DNA from: Chloroflexota bacterium
Lineage (GTDB): Bacteria; Chloroflexota; Anaerolineae; Aggregatilineales; UBA2796
Length of the DNA stretch: 17,653 bases
Direction: 5' to 3'
Assembly (NCBI GenBank): GCA_003695215.1
Contig: RFIM01000065.1
Location: 1 to 17,653 of the forward strand
The notes under the pieces are model-generated. The model worked only from the letters and a program-made list of their open reading frames with translations, was not told the origin of the DNA and searched no databases. Positions 7,777 to 13,897 of this stretch are shown in pieces. Every line of letters starts with the position of its first letter. Position 1 is the stretch's first letter. Position numbers and translations under genes: made by a program.

Positions 7777-7785
7777 CACGTGCTT

Positions 7786-9582
7786 TCAGCGCGCGCCGCG
7801 CCGCTTCAAAACCTGCAGCACAGTCCGAATCAGGATTTTCACGTCTAGCGTCAAGCTCATCTTCTCAATATACAGCACGTCCCATTGTACCCAGCTGCCG
7901 AAGTCGGTCTCGCCGCGCCCATAGACCTGCCACAAGCCCGTGATGCCAGGCTGCACGCTCAGGCGTTCGGTTTGCAGCAGCGTGTAACTGCCCAAGTCCC
8001 AGCTGGTTGGGCGCGGCCCGACCAGGCTCATATCGCCCTTGATCACGTTGAGCAGTTGCGGCAGCTCGTCCAGGCTGGTCTTGCGCAAGAAGCGCCCAAT
8101 GCGCGTCACCCGCGGATCGCGCTCGAGTTTGAGCGGCTCAGCCAACTTACCTTTGGCATCCAGCTTTGCCAAGCCTTTGGCCGCCAACTCTTTGAGCAGC
8201 GCTTCGGCGTTAGGCACCATAGTGCGGAATTTGTACATTTTGAAGCGCTTGCCGCCGCGCCCTGTGCGCTCTTGAGTGAAGAAGATCGGGCGGCCGCTAT
8301 CCAGATAGACCAAGAGCGCGATCAGCAGCATCAGCGGCAACCAAAGCGGCGCCGTGCCGAGCGTCAAGCCCAGGTCGAAGATGCGCTTGAAGACGCGATA
8401 GAAAGCGCGGGCGCTGGCGCTCTGATAAGGCAACAAATTCACCCAGAAGTCAGGATCATTCGGACGTTCCGAGCCGATACGGCGCTTGCTGACCTCAGGC
8501 AAGGGCAAGACGTTGTACAAGCTGCGGTAGGCGTCGATCAGCTTGCGGATAGGATTGCCATTGACAGAGATAGGCAAAGCAGCTGCTGCAGCGCCTGCAC
8601 CAATGGGCACCGCGTCCATCTCGCTGCGCCCGTCAGGATGGACAAGCGCGGCGTGTGCGGACTCGGGCTTGGCTTCAGGCGCCTCCACATCCAGTGTAGG
8701 CAGTTTGCCTGTGGCGCGCTTGACGGACGCAGGCGCTGGCTCTTCAACGGCCAGAACGCTTGCATTCCGCGTCGCTGCCTGGACCAAATCGCTGTAGATC
8801 AAGCCGTTCTCAGGGAAAGCAGCAATGCCTATTGGTAGCTGCAGATCAAGGCGCAAGCGGATGAGCTTGTCCAGTTCTTCTGCCGTCTTGAGCGCTTCGC
8901 CATAGGTCGTCTCGGGCAGGCAGATGAACAGATTCTCGTTATGCCAAGTGACGATATCAGTCTTGTAGAGCGTGGCTTCTACGATCTGGGCGACGCGCGT
9001 CTGCACATAATGCTTTTGGAAAACGCCTTCGAGCGTCATGCGGCTTTTGCCCAGCAGCTTCTCAACGACGCTCAGGTCGATCAGAATGAAAGCCACAGGT
9101 CGGTCGAAGCGCCGCGCGCGGAACAATTCGCTGTTGATGGCTTCCTCGCCTTCGGCCTGTGGCAGGATGCGCAGCTGACTTGGGCGCAGGACAATGTTCT
9201 CGACCGCTTTCTCAAAGCTGGTGACGGCCAGTGAGACAGCGCGCACTAAGATCAGCGAGATGAGCAGCACCAAAACTTCGGCGACGATCAAATAGACGGC
9301 ACGGCTCGGATCAGTGGCAGCTACGCCTTTGAAGGGCACAAAAGTCAGGCGCAAGAACAGGTAGAGCAGCACAGCTGCGCCGAAGGAGAACTCCAGGCGA
9401 ATGCGCGCTAGATCGGGCATCAGCAAGATCGCAATGGCCATGAAGGTCGCCACCACAAAGACGAGCGAGGATAGGTCTAGCGGGAAATCAGGCGTCCCAA
9501 TCAACAGGTCAGGGCGCGCAAGGTTGAAGATCAAGAACAGCCAGGCGGTCAGCAAGATCAGCAGCAGTCGGAATTTTGCCAT
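7786..9582 (-). CDS. sugar-1-phosphate transferase fused to a degenerate GGDEF-like domain
   Basis: This 598-residue protein should begin glycan synthesis by moving a sugar phosphate onto undecaprenyl phosphate. The C-terminal third (about 395-598) is a bacterial sugar transferase domain (PF02397): a membrane hairpin near 404-428, KMYKFRTMVPNAE (448-460), the catalytic Asp-Glu pair in SLDELPQL (503-510), MSLVGPRP (518-525) and PGITGLWQV (545-553). The N-terminus has four hydrophobic segments (about 4-24, 38-56, 67-84, 96-118). Between them, residues 145-277 follow the diguanylate cyclase fold: FILIDLSVVEKL, then TDIVTW-HNENLF-ICLPET where GGDEF should be, and IGIAAFPENG. The signature is NENLF and the second metal-binding acid is absent, so it should not make c-di-GMP. 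An Ala/Pro-rich linker (278-345) joins the parts. The usual WcaJ-type Rossmann domain is missing. It is first in a three-gene operon. Confidence 0.88.
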   Translation of the reverse strand: MAKFRLLLILLTAWLFLIFNLARPDLLIGTPDFPLDLSSLVFVVATFMAIAILLMPDLARIRLEFSFGAAVLLYLFLRLTFVPFKGVAATDPSRAVYLIVAEVLVLLISLILVRAVSLAVTSFEKAVENIVLRPSQLRILPQAEGEEAINSELFRARRFDRPVAFILIDLSVVEKLLGKSRMTLEGVFQKHYVQTRVAQIVEATLYKTDIVTWHNENLFICLPETTYGEALKTAEELDKLIRLRLDLQLPIGIAAFPENGLIYSDLVQAATRNASVLAVEEPAPASVKRATGKLPTLDVEAPEAKPESAHAALVHPDGRSEMDAVPIGAGAAAAALPISVNGNPIRKLIDAYRSLYNVLPLPEVSKRRIGSERPNDPDFWVNLLPYQSASARAFYRVFKRIFDLGLTLGTAPLWLPLMLLIALLVYLDSGRPIFFTQERTGRGGKRFKMYKFRTMVPNAEALLKELAAKGLAKLDAKGKLAEPLKLERDPRVTRIGRFLRKTSLDELPQLLNVIKGDMSLVGPRPTSWDLGSYTLLQTERLSVQPGITGLWQVYGRGETDFGSWVQWDVLYIEKMSLTLDVKILIRTVLQVLKRRGAR

Positions 9583-9665
9583 GTGCAGCGACGATCCTCA
9601 TTCAATGCGATGTCGGACGCGACCATGTTGTTAGGGTACACTGAACGCGCAAGGGCATCGGATCG

Positions 9666-9699
9666 GCAATGCGCGCAACTTTGTGCACCTGCGCATTGC
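9666..9699 (-). promoter_or_regulatory. inverted repeat in the leader of the polysaccharide operon
   Basis: GCAATGCGC (9666-9674) and GCGCATTGC (9691-9699) form a perfect 9-bp inverted repeat around a 16-base loop. It lies between the inferred promoter (9759-9767) and the sugar transferase start (9582), so it would be transcribed in a leader of about 170 bases. It may be an RNA hairpin or a protein-binding operator. No U-tract follows on the minus strand. Confidence 0.45.
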
Positions 9700-9758
9700 G
9701 CTTCAGTCTGAGAATGCCTTGCCGACGCCGATCTGTTGCTCAGCATAACGCTGTCATC

Positions 9759-9767
9759 ACTATACCA
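9759..9767 (-). promoter_or_regulatory. extended -10 promoter of the polysaccharide operon
   Basis: TGGTATAGT on the minus strand is a TGn-extended -10 with 5 of 6 consensus bases. Seventeen bases upstream only TTCTGT is present as -35, but an AT-rich tract with a 7-bp self-complementary element (GAATTTT/AAAATTC, 9800-9817) lies where an UP element would be. Transcription would begin near 9752. It separates the GT4 gene from the sugar transferase operon. Confidence 0.5.
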
Positions 9768-9846
9768 TGCTTTTGATCAGCACAGAAGTGCGCAGCCAGG
9801 AATTTTATGAAAAATTCACAGCGTGCAGCAGCTTCTTCACACTCAG

Positions 9847-11019
9847 TCAGCCGATGCCGCGCTCGGCGAGCGCTTGTTGCAGCGCCTGGGCGCGCTTGAG
9901 CCAAGTCTGCTCAGCGGCGTGCTGTTGCCCTTGTGCGCCTAGCCGTTGGCGCAACGCCGAGTCGGCCAGCAGCGTCCTGAGCGCTGCTGCCATAGCGGCG
10001 ATCTCCTCGCGCGCGAAGAGATAGGCGTTCTCGCCATGGGTAGCTAATTCGGTGATGGTCGGCTGATCGGGCGCGACCACGACCTTGCCCATTGCCATAT
10101 ATTCGTAAACTTTCATCGGATTGCCGTAATCGTTCGTGGCAGGCATCACGGCAATATCGATTGCAGCGAGATAGTGCGGCACTTGCGCGTATGGCACGCT
10201 GCCCGTGAAGATTGTGCGCGCCGCAATGCCCAGCTGCGCCGCCAAAGCCTGTGACTCGGCGCTTGTGATGCCCTGCCCGACCAACAGCAAGCGCGCCTGA
10301 GCCGACTCAAGCTGAGCGAAGGCGCGCAAGAGCAAGTCCACGCGGTGATAAGGCTGAAACGAGCCGACGAAGCCGATCACGACCGCATCAGGCGGAATGG
10401 CATAGCGCGCGCGGATCGGCGCGCCATCTAGATCGGCGCGGAACAGGCTAGCGTCGATGCCGTTCGGCACGATGATGACCTTCTCAGCAGGCATGCCGTC
10501 GGCGAGCAAGTGTTGATAGAGCGTTCGGTTGACGGCGATCAGCAAGCGCGCTTGCGCCGTCACTTCCTTGTGAATCGCGCGTGCAGCGCGCCGCAAGCCG
10601 ACGCCGTATTGCTGCTCTTCTTCCCAAGCAGGCGCTACGTCATCCAGCACCAGCGGCACGCCGCTTGCGCGGCTGGCCAGCATGCCCGCGCGGCTGAAGG
10701 CGATGTGCGTCTCAAGGATCAGGTCAGGGCGCGCCTGTTCGATCGAAGCCAACAGCCTTTGAGCGTAGCGCTCGCCGTGGCGGATGCGCATGCGATCGCG
10801 CAGGCGCATAGCCAGTGGACGTGGCAGGAGTTTTTTCACGTAGTTGCGATACAAGCTCACTGAGGCTTTAGCGCCGCTGGATTGCGCTGCCTCAAGGCGC
10901 TGCACGCGATGCCCGAGCGCCTCAAGCGCGCCGAGCAAGGCTGTGGCGCGGATCACATGCCCTGCCTGAGCCGAGGCCAGGCTATCAGCAGGATGTGGCA
11001 GGCTGTAGAGGATATTCAT
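9847..11019 (-). CDS. family 4 glycosyltransferase (GT-B fold)
   Basis: This 390-residue cytosolic or membrane-associated retaining glycosyltransferase has a divergent N-terminal Rossmann domain (MNILYSLPHP...AGHVIRA) and a well-kept C-terminal donor-binding domain: VPNGID (184-189), GFVGSFQPYHRVD (216-228), LLLVGQG (244-250), FTGSVPY (271-277) and GNPMKVYEYMAMGK (299-312), the last being the donor-phosphate E-x7-E region with Lys in place of the first Glu. The sugar cannot be named. The reading frame is open to 11112, but ATG at 11019 is chosen because AAGGGA lies 5 bases upstream and the extra 31 residues are uncharacteristic. It is transcribed separately from, but beside, the flippase/sugar transferase operon and probably serves the same glycan. 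Confidence 0.88.
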   Translation of the reverse strand: MNILYSLPHPADSLASAQAGHVIRATALLGALEALGHRVQRLEAAQSSGAKASVSLYRNYVKKLLPRPLAMRLRDRMRIRHGERYAQRLLASIEQARPDLILETHIAFSRAGMLASRASGVPLVLDDVAPAWEEEQQYGVGLRRAARAIHKEVTAQARLLIAVNRTLYQHLLADGMPAEKVIIVPNGIDASLFRADLDGAPIRARYAIPPDAVVIGFVGSFQPYHRVDLLLRAFAQLESAQARLLLVGQGITSAESQALAAQLGIAARTIFTGSVPYAQVPHYLAAIDIAVMPATNDYGNPMKVYEYMAMGKVVVAPDQPTITELATHGENAYLFAREEIAAMAAALRTLLADSALRQRLGAQGQQHAAEQTWLKRAQALQQALAERGIG

Positions 11020-11046
11020 GGGCGTCCCTTCGAGATGACTGCGCTC

Positions 11047-11055
11047 AGCATACCA
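11047..11055 (-). promoter_or_regulatory. extended -10 element for the GT4 gene
   Basis: TGGTATGCT on the minus strand is a TGn-extended -10. A start near 11040 would give a leader of about 20 bases with the AAGGGA ribosome site before ATG 11019. No clear -35 is seen. Confidence 0.4.
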
Positions 11056-11107
11056 CAAATCGCGGCGTATTGTGCCCTGCAGCCTCGCCCTTTTGCCCAA
11101 TTCGCGG

Positions 11108-11113
11108 TACAAT
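11108..11113 (+). promoter_or_regulatory. -10 element for the aminotransferase gene
   Basis: TACAAT (5 of 6 to TATAAT) lies 38 bases before the ATG, giving a leader of about 32 bases that holds the AGGAG ribosome site. The bases at -35 (TCGCCC) are poor. It is divergent from the GT4 promoter within the 132-base gap. Confidence 0.35.
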
Positions 11114-11151
11114 CAAGCTATGGTCACGCTTTTATATTCCAGGAGCTTCTC

Positions 11152-12096
11152 ATGAGCAGCCCACGTTTTGCTTTCTTTCAAGGGAAAATTGTTCCGATCG
11201 AGCAGGCCAAAGTCAGCGTGATGACGCATGCCTTGAACTATGGCACAGCCGTTTTCGGCGGCATGCGCGGCTACTGGAACGAAGAAAAAGGCGAATTGTT
11301 CCTGTTCCGCCCGATCGATCATTTTGTGCGCCTGAAACAATCGGCTGAGTTCCTGATGATGGATATTCCGCACACGCCCGAGCAACTGCGCGCCATTTTG
11401 GTCGACCTGCTGCGCCATGAAGGTTACCGTCAAGATACCTACATCCGCCCGCTCGTCTACAAGTCACATGAAGGCATCGGCGTGCGTTTGCATAACTTGG
11501 AACACGATCTGACCATCTTCGCCATTCCTTTTGGCAGCTACCTTGAGCACGAGGAAGGCCTGAAGCTTGGCACCTCGACGTGGCGGCGCGTGGATGATAC
11601 AGCTATTCCTGTGCGCGGCAAGATCAGCGGCGCCTACGTGAACTCGGCCTTGATCAAGACGGAAGTCATGCTGAACGGCCATGACGAGGCGGTCGTCCTG
11701 AATCAGGACGGTCACGTCTCAGAGGCGAGCGCGGCGAATTTGTTCATGGTGCGTGGCGGCAAAGTGATCACGCCACCAGTGCACTCGAACATCCTGGAAG
11801 GCATTGTGCGGCGCAGCCTGTTCACGCTGATCACAGAGCAGATGGGCTACGAAGTCATCGAGCGCGAGATCGATCGCAGCGAGCTGTACGTGGCTGATGA
11901 AGTCTTCCTGTGCGGCACAGGCGTGCAAGTAGCAGCGGTCGCTTACGTGGATCATCGCCCGATCAGTGGCGGCAAGATGGGCGAGTTTGTGCGTGCGCTG
12001 CGCGAACTGTTCTTCAACGTAGTGCGCGGCAAGGTGCCGCAATACGCGCACTGGCTATATCCTGTCTACGCTAGCGAGACAATCAGCGCGGACTAA
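11152..12096 (+). CDS. ilvE: branched-chain-amino-acid aminotransferase (class IV PLP)
   Basis: This 314-residue enzyme would interconvert leucine, isoleucine and valine with their 2-oxo acids using 2-oxoglutarate/glutamate, in the cytoplasm. The PLP-binding Lys is K157 in RGKISGAYVNS; the class IV signature runs from DEAVVLNQDGHVSEASAANLF (about 178-198), with Glu191 near the cofactor; LEGIVR (215-220) and DEVFLCGTG (249-257) complete it. The length is normal. The start is the ATG at 11152, because AGGAG (11141-11145) is 6 bases upstream and the protein begins like its family; the frame is open farther upstream but lacks homology-like sequence. A minor oddity is FGGMRGYW (35-42), where the family usually has FEG(I/V)R. 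Its TAA overlaps the stop codon of the convergent PyrD-like gene. Confidence 0.9.
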   Translation: MSSPRFAFFQGKIVPIEQAKVSVMTHALNYGTAVFGGMRGYWNEEKGELFLFRPIDHFVRLKQSAEFLMMDIPHTPEQLRAILVDLLRHEGYRQDTYIRPLVYKSHEGIGVRLHNLEHDLTIFAIPFGSYLEHEEGLKLGTSTWRRVDDTAIPVRGKISGAYVNSALIKTEVMLNGHDEAVVLNQDGHVSEASAANLFMVRGGKVITPPVHSNILEGIVRRSLFTLITEQMGYEVIEREIDRSELYVADEVFLCGTGVQVAAVAYVDHRPISGGKMGEFVRALRELFFNVVRGKVPQYAHWLYPVYASETISAD

Positions 12097-13022
12097 ATCT
12101 CGGGCGGTGAAGGCATGCTGGGCGGCGGCGGCGCCAAGAGCAACTGCGTGCGTCGCTCAGCAGGCTCGCCGATAGCGCGCCATTCGTCGGCCAGAGCGCC
12201 TGCCATGCGCGTCAACTCGCCGACGCTGAAAGCCTGAGCAATGGCTGTAACCATCTCAGGGCGCGCCCAAACAACTGAATCCAGCTGGATAGCGCGCGCA
12301 CCTGCCTCCAGGAAATCGCGCACATCGTCAGGATGATGGACACCGCCACAGCCGATCAGTGGCACGTCTAGGCGCATCGCCAACTGACCGACCAAGCGGA
12401 GCACCAGCGGCTTCAGCCATGTGCCGTAGAGCCTGCCGCCGACCAGCTGCCCGCTGAGCGGATCGCGCGCCGTGCCGCGCGGCGGCGCCGCGATCACCAG
12501 AGCATTGGCGCCGCCATCCACAGCGGCTGCAGCTACGTTCACTGCTTGATAGAGCGGCAGCTTCGCTAAAAGCGGCAATTGCGTCCGCGCGCGCACTGTG
12601 GCGACCACAGCGCGCACCTCGCGCGCTGTCAGCGTATCGTTAATGCCTAGCTCGATGGCAGCAACCTCGGACTGCTGATCCAGGAAAATAGCGCATTCGG
12701 CCAGATCGTCAGCTGAGCCGATCAGGTGCATGATGATTGGAATCGGGCTGGCGCGCCACTTAGCCGCATACTGCCGATGCATTTTGTGAATACCGCTGTT
12801 CGGCAAGCCGGTGTGAATCAGCACGCCGCCATCTAGCGGCACGACGCGCGTGCTGTGCGCTGCGCGGCGCGGCCTGAGCGAGATCGGATTGGTCACTAGC
12901 GCGCCAAGCAAACTCAGATCGATCAGTTTGCTGTACTCACTTGCAAAGCCGAAGGCGCCACTTGCGCCGATCACAGGGCGGCTCAGGCGCAAGGCGGATT
13001 TCCCTGCAGTGATCTCAAGCAT
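12093..13022 (-). CDS. PyrD-like (dihydroorotate dehydrogenase family) flavoprotein with altered active site
   Basis: This 309-residue TIM-barrel protein aligns along its length with class 1B dihydroorotate dehydrogenase. Retained: VTNPISLRPR near 43, TGLPNSG (71-77), the flavin-contacting Lys in LLAKLPLY (K154), SGQLVGGRLYG with LKP (190-204), and the phosphate-binding IGCGGV (223-228). Changed: the catalytic ELNxSCPN block reads ELGINDTL (124-131), removing the base Cys and two orotate-binding Asn; the INT segment reads IAAPPRG (177-183); and the first Asn before GLxN is Ile. It should therefore bind FMN but probably not oxidise dihydroorotate. AGGAG is 7 bases before the ATG, inside the end of the PyrK-like gene 2 bases away. 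The tail is Pro-rich (298-308). An automatic pipeline would probably name it pyrD; I regard that as unsafe. Confidence 0.8.
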   Translation of the reverse strand: MLEITAGKSALRLSRPVIGASGAFGFASEYSKLIDLSLLGALVTNPISLRPRRAAHSTRVVPLDGGVLIHTGLPNSGIHKMHRQYAAKWRASPIPIIMHLIGSADDLAECAIFLDQQSEVAAIELGINDTLTAREVRAVVATVRARTQLPLLAKLPLYQAVNVAAAAVDGGANALVIAAPPRGTARDPLSGQLVGGRLYGTWLKPLVLRLVGQLAMRLDVPLIGCGGVHHPDDVRDFLEAGARAIQLDSVVWARPEMVTAIAQAFSVGELTRMAGALADEWRAIGEPAERRTQLLLAPPPPSMPSPPEI

Positions 13023-13024
13023 GG

Positions 13025-13792
13025 CTAGGCTCCTGGGCTGTTGGGCAAATTTTGCAGCAAATTGACGCGCGTTAGATCGAAGGCTAGGCCGTCAATACAA
13101 GCAAGCATCTCGTCACCACTTTGGAGGCGCACCAGGCAGGCTTGGCAAGCGCCGATTCCGCAGGGCATTGGCGGCTGGAAGACGCCATAGAGCGTCTCAG
13201 GGCCGATCGCCTGGCGGATGCGCTGCACGTCTTCCAAAAGACGCAAGTAGGCAGGGATATCGTAGGGCGGCGGCGCGGCGGCGAAGATTTGATCGGCCCA
13301 GGCGATCTGCTGCTCGCGCTCGGCCCAGCGCTCATGATACTCAGCCAATGTCACTTCAAGAGCAGGCGGCAAGGCTTCAAAGGGATAACGGCGCGCCTGC
13401 CCGATCAGGACGAGCGTCGCGGCGCATTGTCGCGCCAAGGCGCTCTGCAGCATCAGCAGAAAGATGGCAGGCGTGGCTTCATAGGCGATTAGCAAGAGCG
13501 TGCGCGCTGAGCTGCGCAGCGGAAAGGGCCTACCAATCGGGCCGAGCAGATCGATCACCTGATTGGGCAGGTAAGCGTAGCGCGTCGGTCGCTCGACGAT
13601 CACTACGTTCTCGCGCACAGCGATTGGCAGCCATGCCTCGCGCAGATAGGGCCCATAGGCTGAGTCCGTGCGCGCTAGGAAGAACTGCCCGCCGCTGATA
13701 GCTTGATGCGGCTTCTCAACTGCCAGCTCCAGGCGCTGCACGCCCGCTGAGATGCGCCTGATGCGCTCGATGATCGCTTGCCCTTGCTGCAT
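13025..13792 (-). CDS. PyrK-like [2Fe-2S] electron-transfer protein
   Basis: This 255-residue protein has the layout of the FAD/[2Fe-2S] subunit of dihydroorotate dehydrogenase B: a flavin-binding beta barrel (1-95) with VIDLLGPIGRPF (79-90), a nucleotide-binding-like domain (96-195), and a C-terminal cluster domain. All four cluster cysteines are present (C211, C216, C219, C232, in PCGIGACQAC and MLACIDG). The FAD-binding RxxS block is altered (REAWLP at 51-56), and the Gly-rich NAD loop expected near 100-108 reads LIAYEATPAIF, so classical NAD binding is doubtful. It would pass electrons to or from the PyrD-like protein encoded 2 bases downstream. GAGAGG lies 5 bases before the ATG. Length is normal for PyrK. 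Confidence 0.8.
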   Translation of the reverse strand: MQQGQAIIERIRRISAGVQRLELAVEKPHQAISGGQFFLARTDSAYGPYLREAWLPIAVRENVVIVERPTRYAYLPNQVIDLLGPIGRPFPLRSSARTLLLIAYEATPAIFLLMLQSALARQCAATLVLIGQARRYPFEALPPALEVTLAEYHERWAEREQQIAWADQIFAAAPPPYDIPAYLRLLEDVQRIRQAIGPETLYGVFQPPMPCGIGACQACLVRLQSGDEMLACIDGLAFDLTRVNLLQNLPNSPGA

Positions 13793-13824
13793 GAGTCCCT
13801 CTCAAGTGAGCCGAACACATGACC

Positions 13825-13833
13825 ATTCTATCA
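13825..13833 (-). promoter_or_regulatory. extended -10 element of the PyrK/PyrD-like operon
   Basis: TGATAGAAT on the minus strand is a TGn-extended -10 (TAGAAT, 5 of 6). Transcription would start near 13818, with a leader of about 26 bases including the GAGAGG ribosome site. No clear -35 is visible. Confidence 0.4.
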
Positions 13834-13844
13834 GCACTTGGCCT

Positions 13845-13897
13845 GAAAAAGCGAAGCAGCCGAGCGCTTGAGCTGCACCTGCGCGCCTGAAGGCGCG
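13845..13897 (-). terminator. terminator after the M23 peptidase gene
   Basis: Directly after the M23 stop codon a GC-rich hairpin (CGCGCC/GGCGCG, 13882-13897, 4-base loop) is followed by a second stem (GCAGCT/GGCTGC, complement of 13871-13876 and 13856-13861) and then TTCGCTTTTTC on the minus strand. The second stem with its T-run resembles an intrinsic terminator. It separates the peptidase gene from the PyrK-like promoter just downstream. Confidence 0.45.

Noticed and set aside
7885..8838. 317-codon plus-strand open frame antisense to the sugar transferase
   Set aside because: Composition is Gln/Arg/Ala-rich shadow sequence; the opposite strand has strong domain evidence.
9767..10024. 85-codon plus-strand open frame starting MLLISTEVRSQEF
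   Set aside because: No ribosome site, and most of it is antisense to the end of the GT4 gene with low-complexity Ser/Ala/Cys sequence.
11020..11112. 31-residue N-terminal extension of the GT4 reading frame
   Set aside because: The ATG at 11019 has an excellent ribosome site and starts like the family; the extension covers the predicted promoter region.
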